A stretch of DNA of 32,931 nucleotides. Origin: Streptomyces carpinensis. Its GTDB lineage: Bacteria; Actinomycetota; Actinomycetes; Streptomycetales; Streptomycetaceae. The notes below the pieces were generated by a model, which worked only from the letters and a program-made list of their open reading frames with translations, had not been told where the DNA came from and made no database searches. The stretch covers positions 1 to 32,931 of the forward strand of contig NZ_MUBM01000104.1 of NCBI RefSeq assembly GCF_002154505.1, written 5' to 3'. Positions 16,192 through 24,598 of the stretch are shown here, piece by piece. The position numbers and the translations under genes are program-made. How positions within the stretch are numbered: position 1 is the first letter of the stretch; each line of letters begins with the position of its first letter.

Positions 16192-16817
16192 GCGCGGCGA
16201 TCGAGCGCGTCGTCACCCATGGCACGTTCTCTCTCGACGGCGGCACCTGGGACGTCGAGAACAACGTGTGGATCGTCGGCGACACCCGAGAGGTCCTGGT
16301 CATCGACCCCGCCCACGATGCCGCCAGCATCGCGAAGGTGGTCGGCGACCGGGAGGTCACCGCCATCGTGTGCACGCACGCCCACAACGACCACATCAAC
16401 GCGGCCCCGGAACTCGCCGAGCGCACCGGCGCACCCGTCTTCCTCCATCTGGACGACCGGCTGCTGTGGCGCCAGGTGCACCCGGATCGCGGCCCGGACG
16501 GATATCTGTCCGACGCACGCCGGCTGAAGGTCGCGGGCACCGAGCTGGTCGTCCTGCACACCCCCGGCCACACCTTCGGCGCCGTGTCCCTCTACGCCCC
16601 TGAAATGGGCGTTGTTTTCACCGGCGACACGCTCTTCGCCGGAGGGCCCGGGGCGACGGGCCGGTCGTACTCGGACTTCACCTCGATCATCCGCTCCATC
16701 CGCGACCGGCTTCTCGTCCTCCCGCCCGACACGCAGGTGCTCACCGGTCACGGGGAGGCCACCACTGTCGGCATTGAGGCCCCGCACCTCCAGGAATGGA
16801 TCGACCGAGGGCACTGA
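16188..16817 (+). CDS. MBL-fold metallo-hydrolase, partner of the formaldehyde dehydrogenase
   Basis: 209 residues from a GTG that overlaps the dehydrogenase stop by 4 bp. The zinc-binding motif THAHNDH is at about residues 62-68, followed by the later ligands in [22 protein letters not shown] and LTGHGEATT, as in glyoxalase II-type thioester hydrolases. Translational coupling to an S-(hydroxymethyl)mycothiol dehydrogenase suggests hydrolysis of S-formylmycothiol to formate and mycothiol. This pairing is common in actinobacterial genomes, but the reaction is inferred here rather than visible in the sequence. Confidence 0.88.
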   Translation: MSAAIERVVTHGTFSLDGGTWDVENNVWIVGDTREVLVIDPAHDAASIAKVVGDREVTAIVCTHAHNDHINAAPELAERTGAPVFLHLDDRLLWRQVHPDRGPDGYLSDARRLKVAGTELVVLHTPGHTFGAVSLYAPEMGVVFTGDTLFAGGPGATGRSYSDFTSIIRSIRDRLLVLPPDTQVLTGHGEATTVGIEAPHLQEWIDRGH

Positions 16818-16895
16818 ATCGGGACAGACCGGTCCGCGCCCACACGCTCGACACCCTCCCCACCATTTCCCTAGTACATACAGGAGTTGAAGGTC

Positions 16896-18302
16896 ATGAC
16901 CACACATCGCGTTCTCGTCCGGGGCCACGTCGTCACCGTCGATCCCGGGCTCGGTGTCATCCGTGACGGTGAGGTGCTGATCGAGGATGGCGTCATCGCC
17001 GCCGTCGGCCAGAATCTGGGCGTCAGCGACGCGGAGATCATCGATTCCGAGGGTGGGATCGTCGCCCCCGGAACCGTGGACACTCACCGCCACACGTGGC
17101 AGGCGCAGATGCGCGGCTGCTGCGGCGACATGTCGCTCCAGCAGTACATCCAGGGCTTCTGGGCCGATGCCACGCCTTCCTACACCGCCCAGGACGCGAA
17201 GCTCGGCACGCTCGTGGGTGCGCTGGAGGCCCTGGAGGGCGGGGTGACGACCCTCCTCGACTACGCACACATCACCAACACCCCCGAGCATGCCGACGCC
17301 GCGGTCGACGCCCTGCAGCAGGCCGGGATCCGCGCGGTCTTCGCATACGGCCTGGGTCAGGCGAACGTCTTCGGGCCGCCCGACCACGACCGGCTCGCCG
17401 ACTTCGCCCGCATCGCCGGCGAGCGCTTCTCCTCCCGCGACAGCCTGGTGACGCTGGGCGCGGCGCTGTCGGAGATCGGTATGGCTCCCATCTCGCTGAA
17501 CAAGGCGCAGAAGCAGCTCGCCGACGAGCACGGGGCGATTTCCACCGCGCACATCGGCGCACTCTGGTCCAACCCCTCGGGGCTCCCGGAACTGCACGCG
17601 GCCGGCGTGCTCGATTCCCGCTTCGTCCTCGTCCACGCCAACACCCTGCGTGAGGCGGACTGGAAGCTCGCCGCCGAGGCCGGGGTGAAGGTGTCGACGA
17701 CACCCGAAAGCGAACTGAACATGGGCGCTGGCAAGTTGGCGATCAACAACGTGCTCCGGCACGGCCTGAAGCCGACCATCGGTGCCGACGTCGTGTCGCT
17801 CAACAGCGGTGACATCCTCACGCCGACGCGCCAGGCGCTGGCGTACACGCGCTGGGTCGAAGCGGAGCCCCTCAACCGCGAGGGCGCCGACGTGTACCAG
17901 GTGTCGCCGACGGCTGCCGAGGCCCTTGCGTGGGCGACGGTCAACGGCGCCGACGCCGTCGGCCTCGGCGACCGGGTCGGCAGTCTCACCCCGGGCAAGC
18001 AGGCCGACCTCATCGTGGTCGGCGGACACCACCTTGGCATCCGCCCCGTGAACGACCCGGTGGCCCAGCTCGTCTTCCACGTCAGCCCTGGGCTCATCGA
18101 CACCGTGCTGGTCGCCGGCAAGGCCGTCAAGCGGGACGGCCGACTCGTCGGCATCGACAAGGAAGGCCTCCTGCGGCAGCTCGACGACTCCTCGCGCGAG
18201 ATCCAGGAGCGGATGGCCCACGTCGTCGCCTCCAAGGTCCCGCCGTCTCCCGAGGCCATCGCCGCGTTCCCTCAGTGGATCGCGAACAACCTGGCGAGCT
18301 GA
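16896..18302 (+). CDS. Amidohydrolase-superfamily protein (TRZ/ATZ/cytosine deaminase branch)
   Basis: 468 residues from the ATG at 16896, with AGGAG 9 nt upstream; a TTG at 16887 directly abuts that site and is unlikely. A small beta-sandwich flanks a TIM barrel. Metal motif HRH in PGTVDTHRHTWQ near residue 64-66, a His in LVHANTLREAD, and the late Asp in GADVVSLNSGD match aminohydrolases such as atrazine/guanine/S-adenosylhomocysteine deaminases. The C-terminal VGSLTPGKQADLIVVG is family-standard. It would hydrolyse a C-N or C-X bond on a heterocycle or amide. Its place in a monooxygenase cluster suggests that the substrate or an intermediate contains nitrogen. Confidence 0.88.
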   Translation: MTTHRVLVRGHVVTVDPGLGVIRDGEVLIEDGVIAAVGQNLGVSDAEIIDSEGGIVAPGTVDTHRHTWQAQMRGCCGDMSLQQYIQGFWADATPSYTAQDAKLGTLVGALEALEGGVTTLLDYAHITNTPEHADAAVDALQQAGIRAVFAYGLGQANVFGPPDHDRLADFARIAGERFSSRDSLVTLGAALSEIGMAPISLNKAQKQLADEHGAISTAHIGALWSNPSGLPELHAAGVLDSRFVLVHANTLREADWKLAAEAGVKVSTTPESELNMGAGKLAINNVLRHGLKPTIGADVVSLNSGDILTPTRQALAYTRWVEAEPLNREGADVYQVSPTAAEALAWATVNGADAVGLGDRVGSLTPGKQADLIVVGGHHLGIRPVNDPVAQLVFHVSPGLIDTVLVAGKAVKRDGRLVGIDKEGLLRQLDDSSREIQERMAHVVASKVPPSPEAIAAFPQWIANNLAS

Positions 18303-18348
18303 GCCCACGCATCTCCCCATCCGCCTGAGGAACAAGGAGGTTCCGGAC

Positions 18349-19551
18349 ATGGGCACACATGCGATCAGGGATCGCACCGCCATCACAGGCATCGGCTGCA
18401 CGGACATCACGAAGCGCAGCGGCCGCACCGTTCTGTCGCTCGCCACCGAGGCAGGCCTCAGGGCCGTCGCGGACGCAGGGCTCGAACCCACGGACATCGA
18501 CGGCCTGGTCACCTTCTACTGGGGCCGACGGGACACTCCGGCACCGTACGAACTGGCCAACAGCCTCGGGCTGACGTCCTGCCACATGTCGTACTGCGAC
18601 AGCGGTGGCGGGGCCTGGGCCTGCTCGGCAATCGCCGCCGCGGCCATGGCGGTGTACTCCGGCATGTGCCGCCATGTGCTGGTGTACCGCGCCGCCAACT
18701 CGCGCTCGGAACCCTTCCCGCTCGAAGGCCTGGACGCCTGGCCGTCGGGACAGCGGCAGTGGAGCGAGCCGTTCGGTGCCACACACGCCGCTGCCCTGTA
18801 CGGCCCGTATGTGACGGCGTACATGCAGCACTACGGTGTCGACAACGCGGACTTCGCACCGCTGGCGGTGCAGCAGCGGGCCAACGCGGGGCTCAACCGC
18901 AAGGCTCTGATGACCGAGCCCATGTCGGTGGAGGACCACCAGGAGTCGCCCTGGATCATCCACCCGTTCCGGCGCCTGGACTGCAGCATCTGGAACGACG
19001 GCGCCATGGCAGTGGTCGTCTCCTCCACCGAGGATGCCCGGAGGCTGCCGCAGTCCCCGGTCACCATCCGCGCGATGGAGGGCGGCACCCTCGCCGCACC
19101 GGTCAAGGCACGCACGAGCCGGCACCACTGGGAGCTCAACGCCTCGCTCGCGGCCCGGTCCCTGTACATGAAAGCCGGGGTGACGGCCGATGACATCGAC
19201 ATCGCCGAACTCTACGACCCCTTCACCGGCATGGCCCTGCTGCACATCGAGCAGTTCGGGCTGACGCCGGCCGGACAGGCTCCCGACCGGATCCGGGACG
19301 GTGAGCTGTCCCTGGACGGGCGCATCCCCGTCAACACCCACGGAGGCCACCTGTCCGAGGGCAACCTGGCTGGCCTCGGCCATGTCGTCGAGGCGGTTCA
19401 GCAGCTCCGGGAGGACGGTGTCGCCGACGACCACTGCCCCGGGGCTCATGACTACGACCGGCAGCACTGCCGCCAGGTCCGCGCTCCTGAACTCGCCCTC
19501 GTGGCTAGTGAGTCCGGCGACAGTGCCCTCATCCTGGGACGGGCCGCGTGA
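18349..19551 (+). CDS. Thiolase-like protein of the SCP2/Ltp2 lipid-transfer type
   Basis: 400 residues, start with a strong AAGGAGG. Thiolase fold landmarks: AITGIGCTDI at the N-terminus, YCDSGGGAWACSAI near residues 82-95 at the nucleophile position (a Cys83 is present but the context is not the classical CxSG of acetyltransferases), and the C-terminal NTHGGHLSEGNLAGLGHVVEAVQQL. In true thiolases the last motif contains a catalytic GHP; here it reads EGN, as in Ltp2-type proteins that work as retro-aldolases with a DUF35 partner on CoA thioesters. The DUF35 gene overlaps its stop by 4 bp. A CoA-dependent side-chain-cleaving aldolase role is therefore likely, with a condensing or thiolytic role as alternative. 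A decayed second copy lies at 27619. Confidence 0.82.
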   Translation: MGTHAIRDRTAITGIGCTDITKRSGRTVLSLATEAGLRAVADAGLEPTDIDGLVTFYWGRRDTPAPYELANSLGLTSCHMSYCDSGGGAWACSAIAAAAMAVYSGMCRHVLVYRAANSRSEPFPLEGLDAWPSGQRQWSEPFGATHAAALYGPYVTAYMQHYGVDNADFAPLAVQQRANAGLNRKALMTEPMSVEDHQESPWIIHPFRRLDCSIWNDGAMAVVVSSTEDARRLPQSPVTIRAMEGGTLAAPVKARTSRHHWELNASLAARSLYMKAGVTADDIDIAELYDPFTGMALLHIEQFGLTPAGQAPDRIRDGELSLDGRIPVNTHGGHLSEGNLAGLGHVVEAVQQLREDGVADDHCPGAHDYDRQHCRQVRAPELALVASESGDSALILGRAA

Positions 19552-19997
19552 CCGCCCCGGTGCGGCCGGCCCCGGTCGCGGACGCCGACAGCGCCGGCTT
19601 CTGGGAGGCCTGCGCACGCGAGGAACTGGTCGGTCAGCGGTGCGGCAAGTGCTCAGCCTGGCGCTGGCCGCCGCGCGAGCACTGCCCGCGCTGCCATGCC
19701 GCGGATCCGGTCTGGGAACGGCTGGGCGGAACGGGCCGGATCGTCGGCTTCGTCGTCGTGCACCGGGTCCTGGACCCCGCCTTCGCAGACGAGACGCCGC
19801 TCGCCATCGTCCATGTGGAGCTCGACGGCACCGACGGGGAGATGGTGCTCACCTCCCAGCTCCAGCCGGGCGAATGGAGCTCGGCGGCGGTCGGCGCTCC
19901 GGTCTCCGTCCGCTTCACCCGCGTCCGCGAAGGTCTGACACTCCCCACCTTCACCATCCAAAACGAGCCGCAGGAGGCACACCATGTCCTCGACTGA
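19548..19997 (+). CDS. DUF35 OB-fold/zinc-ribbon protein
   Basis: 149 residues, GTG start overlapping the thiolase-like stop (GTGA). The N-terminal rubredoxin-like zinc ribbon has two CxxC knuckles (CGKC and CPRC, joined by a WRWPPREH stretch), followed by an OB-fold with TGRIVGFVVVHRV. Such proteins form obligate complexes with Ltp2-type thiolase-like aldolases (established for steroid side-chain degradation) or with acyl-CoA hydratases. It is encoded next to its presumed partner and overlaps the CoA-transferase start by 14 bp. A broken paralogue is at 27984. Confidence 0.88.
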   Translation: MTAPVRPAPVADADSAGFWEACAREELVGQRCGKCSAWRWPPREHCPRCHAADPVWERLGGTGRIVGFVVVHRVLDPAFADETPLAIVHVELDGTDGEMVLTSQLQPGEWSSAAVGAPVSVRFTRVREGLTLPTFTIQNEPQEAHHVLD

Positions 19998-21162
19998 CAC
20001 CACCGGTCCCCTGAACGGCGTCCGCGTACTCGACCTCTCCCACGTCCTCAACGGTCCCTTCGCGACGATGCTCCTCGCGCACATGGGGGCCGAGGTCATC
20101 AAGGTCGAACAGCGGGAGAGCCCCGACCGCTTCCGCCACGCCTGGATGCCGGTGGACGCCGACCACGACGGATACGAGTTCCTCACCGTGAACGCCAACA
20201 AGAAGTGCGTCACGCTGAACCTCAAGAACGAGCGCGGACGCGAGGTGTTCCTGGACCTCGTGCGCCGCAGCGATGTCATCGTGGAGAACTTCTCCACCGG
20301 CGTCATGGACCGCCTCGGCTTCGGCTACGAGGCCCTCAAGGAGCACAACCCCGGCATCATCTACGCCTCGTCGAAGGGCTACGGCGAGAGCGGCCCCTAC
20401 GCCGACCTGCGGTCCTTCGCGACGATCGCCATGGCCGTGAGCGGCTGGGCGGAGTCGTCCTGGCGGCTCTCCGGCGCACCGGGCACACAGGTGTTCGGGC
20501 CGGGCGACGAGGCCGCCGGCGTCTCCATGGCCCTGGGGATCTGCGCCGCCCTCTACAACCGCGCGCAGACCGGACAGGGCCAGAAGATCGAGGTGTCGAT
20601 GCAGGAAGCCCTCATGGGCTTCATGGTCAGCGCCTTCCACGAGCACTTCGAGGGCATGGGGCCCGCCGGGGCGTACATGGAGGCGAAGGACGGCCACGTC
20701 GCCACCCACCTGCCCGACCTGACGGACGACCTCTTCAAGCGGTACTCCACTGCGCTCGGCCACCCCGAGGCGATCGACGACCCGCGGTTCGCCACCGCCG
20801 CGAAGCGCCGAGAGAACCTGAAGCTGCTCCAGCGAACGGTCGCCGAGTGGATGAAGCAGTTCACGGCCCGCGAGCTCTTCGACATCCTCCGCGCCCAGAA
20901 GGTGCCCGCCGGGCCGGTCCTGTCCATCGGCCAGGTACTGGAGGACGAGCACATCATCGCCCGTCAGGCCTTCGTCGACGTCGAGCACGACGAGGCCGGC
21001 AAGCTCAAGCTGCTGGCTCCGTGGATCAGGTTCAGCGAGACACCGGCGCGCATCGACCACGCCGGGTCAGGCGTGGGCGAGCACACCGTCGAGGTCTACC
21101 GCGAGCTGCTCGGCTACGACGAGCGCACGATCGACGAACTCCGTGAGGCCGGGGCGATCTAG
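19984..21162 (+). CDS. Class III (CaiB/BaiF) CoA-transferase
   Basis: 392 residues, start inside the end of the DUF35 gene with AGGAGG upstream. Typical opening LNGVRVLDLSHVLNGPFATMLLAHMGAEVIKVE, followed by NANKKCVTLNLKNERGREVFLDL, IYASSKGYGESGPY and FGPGDEAAGVSMALGI, where the Asp is in the position of the catalytic aspartate that forms a CoA anhydride. It moves CoA from a donor thioester to a free organic acid. It would supply the CoA ester used by the thiolase-like/DUF35 pair encoded immediately upstream, without spending ATP. The acid could be an aryl-propanoate or -propenoate type; this is not shown by the sequence. Confidence 0.92.
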   Translation: MSSTDTTGPLNGVRVLDLSHVLNGPFATMLLAHMGAEVIKVEQRESPDRFRHAWMPVDADHDGYEFLTVNANKKCVTLNLKNERGREVFLDLVRRSDVIVENFSTGVMDRLGFGYEALKEHNPGIIYASSKGYGESGPYADLRSFATIAMAVSGWAESSWRLSGAPGTQVFGPGDEAAGVSMALGICAALYNRAQTGQGQKIEVSMQEALMGFMVSAFHEHFEGMGPAGAYMEAKDGHVATHLPDLTDDLFKRYSTALGHPEAIDDPRFATAAKRRENLKLLQRTVAEWMKQFTARELFDILRAQKVPAGPVLSIGQVLEDEHIIARQAFVDVEHDEAGKLKLLAPWIRFSETPARIDHAGSGVGEHTVEVYRELLGYDERTIDELREAGAI

Positions 21163-21987
21163 GTGCTCGAGTACAGCTGGCTGAACCTGGCCATCGACTG
21201 GCAGGGCGCGGCCGGGATGACGGCAGGGTCCGATGTGCTGGACCAGTTCGAGCAGCCTGCTCCCCGTCGCGCCGCCGAAGACGCGCACAGGATCCTGCGC
21301 GAGCTCGTCCACTCCGGTGCCCTGCCCGAAGACAGGGAATTCTCCCTGGCCGAGCTGGCGGAGTTCATCGGGGTGAGCCGTGGCGCGCTGCGCGGCGTCC
21401 TCCGGAAGCTCCAGGAAGAAGGGCTGATCGAAGCCGAACCGCACCGCCGGTACCGGGCCACCCGACTCGACGCGTGGGACGTGGACACGAGATACGGCTC
21501 ACGCGTTCTTCTGGAAGCGCTGGGTATGCGACTGTCCCTCCCGCTGCTCGACCAGGCCGATCTGGAGGACGCGTACCAGGCGCTGCTGGACATGGAAGCC
21601 GACCCGGAACCGGGGGTCAGTGCGCGATGGCACCGTGCGCACCACCGCTTTCACCGAGCGCTCACCCGTCACGCGCCCGTCCTCCTCCAGACCCAACTGA
21701 CCGAACGCGCCAAGCACAGTGAGCGCTACGTCCGCCGACTGGCACAGGCCGGTGTTCCATCGAGAGTCCGCGTCGGGCAGGACCACCGGCACATCTACCA
21801 ACTGGTGGCCGCCCGGGACCACGAGGCAGCCACAGCCCGCACAGCACGCCACCTCGCGTGGACCGCCGTCCGGCTCCTCAACGACACCATGCCGGAGTTC
21901 CAGCCGGTGACGACCCAGACGGCCGTCCTGTTCGTGGCGGGTCAGAGCACACCCGAAACTCCGACGACAGCAAGGGGACGGCGATGA
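21163..21987 (+). CDS. GntR-family regulator (FCD-type) embedded in the operon
   Basis: 274 residues if translation starts at the GTG directly after the CoA-transferase stop; an ATG at 21217 would give 256 residues and a more family-like start. Neither has a strong ribosome-binding site. The N-terminal winged helix is visible: AAEDAHRILRELVHSGAL, then EFSLAELAEFIGVSRGALRGVLRKLQEEGLIEAEPHRRYRAT. The C-terminal part is helical with several His and Asp residues (RWHRAHHRFHRAL, HRHIYQLVAARDHEAA), as in FCD metabolite-sensing domains. Its stop overlaps the next ALDH start (ATGA). A second regulator inside the transcript suggests separate control of the ring-cleavage segment that follows. Confidence 0.85.
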   Translation: MLEYSWLNLAIDWQGAAGMTAGSDVLDQFEQPAPRRAAEDAHRILRELVHSGALPEDREFSLAELAEFIGVSRGALRGVLRKLQEEGLIEAEPHRRYRATRLDAWDVDTRYGSRVLLEALGMRLSLPLLDQADLEDAYQALLDMEADPEPGVSARWHRAHHRFHRALTRHAPVLLQTQLTERAKHSERYVRRLAQAGVPSRVRVGQDHRHIYQLVAARDHEAATARTARHLAWTAVRLLNDTMPEFQPVTTQTAVLFVAGQSTPETPTTARGRR

Positions 21988-23456
21988 CGACCCTCTCCAC
22001 CCGAACCGACCACGCGATGCTCATCGGCGGCGAGCTCCGGCCGGCCTCCAACGGCGCGATGATCGAGGCCACCAACCCCGCCACCGGACAGGTCATCGGC
22101 TGCTTCCCGGCAGGCACCCGCACAGACGTCGACCTGGCGGTCACGGCCGCACAGCGCGCCGCGCCCGCCTGGCGCCGGACCGAAGCCACGGCACGCGCGG
22201 CCCTCGTCGAACAGCTGGCCTCGGCCATCGCCGAACACGCCGAGGAGTTCGCCCGCCTCGACACCGCGGACAACGGCAGCCTCCTGCGGGAGATGCGCCG
22301 CGACGTGACGGCGACGGTGTCGTGGCTCCGCTACTTCGCCGGGCTGGCTCTCCAGGCGCGCGGAACCACACTGCCCGGCTCCCCCGACACCCTCACCTAC
22401 ACCACACGTTTCCCGTACGGGGTTGTCGGGCGGATCGTCCCCTTCAACCACCCCTTCATGTTCGCCGCCGGCAAGCTCGCGGCCCCTCTCATCGCGGGCA
22501 ACACCGTCGTCCTCAAACCCAGCGAGCACACGAGCCTGTCCGCTCTGCGTCTGGCCGAGCTCGCGGCAGAGATCCTGCCCGCCGGCGTCGTCAACGTGGT
22601 GACGGGCTGGGGCTCCGAGGCCGGCGACGCCCTGGTCGCCCACCCGGGCGTGCGACGGCTGGCCTTCACGGGCTCGGTCGCCACCGGGCTGACCATCCAA
22701 CGGCGGGCGGCGGAGGCCGCGGTGAAGACCGTGACCCTCGAACTCGGTGGAAAGAACCCGCTCGTCGTCTTCCCGGACGCTGACCTCGACGTCGTGGTCG
22801 ACGCGGCCGTACGGGGCATGAACTTCACCTGGCAGGGCCAGTCCTGCGGCTCCCTGTCCCGTGTCCTCGTCCACACGGACGTCCACGACGCCTTCGTGGA
22901 ACGCCTGGCAGAGCGGGTGTCGGCACTGCGCCCCGGCCTGCCCGAGGATGCCGCGTCCGACACGGGAGCCATCGTCAACACCCAGCAGTTGCAGAAGGTG
23001 CTCCGCTACGTGCAGATCGGCCGCGACGAAGGCGCACGGCTCTGCGTCGGCGGCGATCGCGTCACCGACGGTGAACTCGCCGCGGGCCTGTTCGTGAGAC
23101 CCACGCTCTTCACCGACGTGGATCCCGGTTCGCGCCTCGCCCAGGAGGAGATCTTCGGGCCGGTGCTGGCCGCTCTCCGTTTCCGGGACGAGCAGGAGGC
23201 GGTCTCCATCGCCAACTCCACCCGTTTCGGGTTGACCGCCAGTGTCTTCACCTCGGACCTGGCCACCGCTCATCGCTTCGCCGAGGCCGTCGATGCGGGC
23301 TACGTGTGGATCAACGAGGTGTCCCGGCACATTCCCGGCGCGCCGTACGGCGGCGTCAGGGACAGCGGCATCGGCCGTGAGGAGGAGCTGGACGAGCTTA
23401 TCTCCTACACGCAGATCAAAAACGTCCACATCAACTTCCGGGAGCAGACGGCATGA
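21984..23456 (+). CDS. Aldehyde dehydrogenase (PhdK-like by context)
   Basis: 490 residues, ATG overlapping the GntR stop, GGGGA upstream. ALDH motifs: PFNHPFMF, FTGSVATG, base Glu253 in LELGGKN, nucleophile Cys288 in WQGQSCGS, and EEIFGPVLAALRF. It oxidises an aldehyde with NAD(P)+. Its stop overlaps the cupin dioxygenase start, and the pyruvate-releasing aldolase follows. The aldolase would yield an aromatic aldehyde, so this ALDH is well placed to oxidise it, as 2-carboxybenzaldehyde dehydrogenase (PhdK) does in phenanthrene degradation. That functional parallel rests on order, not on recognised substrate residues. Confidence 0.92.
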   Translation: MTTLSTRTDHAMLIGGELRPASNGAMIEATNPATGQVIGCFPAGTRTDVDLAVTAAQRAAPAWRRTEATARAALVEQLASAIAEHAEEFARLDTADNGSLLREMRRDVTATVSWLRYFAGLALQARGTTLPGSPDTLTYTTRFPYGVVGRIVPFNHPFMFAAGKLAAPLIAGNTVVLKPSEHTSLSALRLAELAAEILPAGVVNVVTGWGSEAGDALVAHPGVRRLAFTGSVATGLTIQRRAAEAAVKTVTLELGGKNPLVVFPDADLDVVVDAAVRGMNFTWQGQSCGSLSRVLVHTDVHDAFVERLAERVSALRPGLPEDAASDTGAIVNTQQLQKVLRYVQIGRDEGARLCVGGDRVTDGELAAGLFVRPTLFTDVDPGSRLAQEEIFGPVLAALRFRDEQEAVSIANSTRFGLTASVFTSDLATAHRFAEAVDAGYVWINEVSRHIPGAPYGGVRDSGIGREEELDELISYTQIKNVHINFREQTA

Positions 23457-24598
23457 CCGACATCCAGCAGGGCGACGAGGCCCTGAAGAAGTACGACGCG
23501 TCCATCCGCGAGGACAACCTCATCGGCCAGTGGTCGTTCGAGCCGCTTCTGGACGCGGCGGTCGGCGGCCCCAAGCCCCGCGGCGAGGCCTGCGTGTGGC
23601 CGTGGAAGACGACTCGTGCGCGCCTCGCCGAGGCCTCCGAGGTACTCGGCCCGGCCGGCGTCGGGCGCTGCAACCTCACGTTCCTCAACCCCGGCATCAC
23701 TCAGGGTCCCCCCGGCTCGACGCACACCCTGGCTGCGGGCATCCAGATCATGCGGGCGCAGGAGGTGTGCTGGTCGCACCGGCACACCATGTCCGCGCTG
23801 CGGTTCGTCATCGAGGGCAACTCCGATGCCTTCACGGTGGTGGACGGCGAGCCTCTGACGATGGACCGGTTCGACCTCCTGATCACCCCTCGATTCTCCT
23901 GGCACGACCACCACAACCCGACCGACGAGGAGGTCGTGTGGCTGGACGTCCTGGACCTCGGCCTCACGCTCAGCCTCAACCAGGCGTTCTACGAGCCGTT
24001 CGGCGAGGCGAGCCAGCCGCAGCGGCCGGGCGTCGCGGACTCCCAGGGACTGCGCGCCAAGGCCCTGCGCCCGGCCTGGGAACGCCCCCGCCTCGGCCGC
24101 CTCCCCATCCGCTACGCATGGGCGGACGTGGTGGAGATCCTCGACTCCTACGGCGACACGGCCGGCGACCCGTACGACGGTCTGGCGCTGCGCTACGCCA
24201 ATCCCGTCACCGGCGGACCCACCATGACCACGATGGACTGCTGGATCCAGCAGCTCGTCCCCGGATTCGAGGGCCTGCGCCACCGCCGCACCTCCAGCAG
24301 TGTCGGCTTCGTGATCTCCGGCCGCGGCCGGGTCGAGGTCGGCGACGAAACGCTGGAGATCACGCCCGGCGACACCTTCGCCGTCCCCAACTACGCCTGG
24401 CACCGCCTGATCAACGACTCCGACGAACCACTGCGGATCTTCTCGGTGCACGACATACCGGCGATCACCGCGCTCGGCCTGTTCTACGAGGAACCCGTGC
24501 CCACCGTCGGCGCCCACCCCGCGCCGGCCGTTCCGGGGCTGCCGCACAACCCCGTCTACCGCACCAACGCGATGCTGGAAGCCGAGGAGGTCCGATGA
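23453..24598 (+). CDS. Ring-cleavage cupin dioxygenase (gentisate/1-hydroxy-2-naphthoate type)
   Basis: 381 residues, ATGA overlap with the ALDH before it and with the aldolase after it. It is a double cupin. The first barrel holds the probable Fe(II) ligands His109 and His111 (CWSHRHTMSALRFVIEG) and His151 (SWHDHHN). The second barrel is seen in VGFVISGRGRVEVGDETLEITPGDTFAVPNYAWH. Gentisate 1,2-dioxygenase, salicylate dioxygenase and 1-hydroxy-2-naphthoate dioxygenase (PhdI) share this layout and cleave between a hydroxylated and a carboxylated or hydroxylated carbon. The tight coupling to a PhdJ/NahE-type aldolase argues for the bicyclic PhdI-like reaction. The FAH hydrolase further downstream keeps gentisate cleavage possible. 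Confidence 0.87.
   Translation: MTDIQQGDEALKKYDASIREDNLIGQWSFEPLLDAAVGGPKPRGEACVWPWKTTRARLAEASEVLGPAGVGRCNLTFLNPGITQGPPGSTHTLAAGIQIMRAQEVCWSHRHTMSALRFVIEGNSDAFTVVDGEPLTMDRFDLLITPRFSWHDHHNPTDEEVVWLDVLDLGLTLSLNQAFYEPFGEASQPQRPGVADSQGLRAKALRPAWERPRLGRLPIRYAWADVVEILDSYGDTAGDPYDGLALRYANPVTGGPTMTTMDCWIQQLVPGFEGLRHRRTSSSVGFVISGRGRVEVGDETLEITPGDTFAVPNYAWHRLINDSDEPLRIFSVHDIPAITALGLFYEEPVPTVGAHPAPAVPGLPHNPVYRTNAMLEAEEVR

Noticed and set aside
16068..18512. An 814-codon open frame on the minus strand
   Set aside because: It lies antisense to the dehydrogenase, MBL and amidohydrolase genes, all of which have clear motifs. Long antisense frames are common in high-GC DNA because the wobble G/C excludes stops, and this one has no recognisable domain.
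18127..19617. A 496-codon minus-strand open frame
   Set aside because: Antisense to the thiolase-like gene; Arg/Gly/Val-rich with no family features.
23453..24598. Simple gentisate pathway (cupin plus FAH hydrolase) as the complete explanation
   Set aside because: It would leave the tightly coupled aldolase and ALDH without a role, and no maleylpyruvate isomerase gene is present in the window. It remains possible as a side activity.
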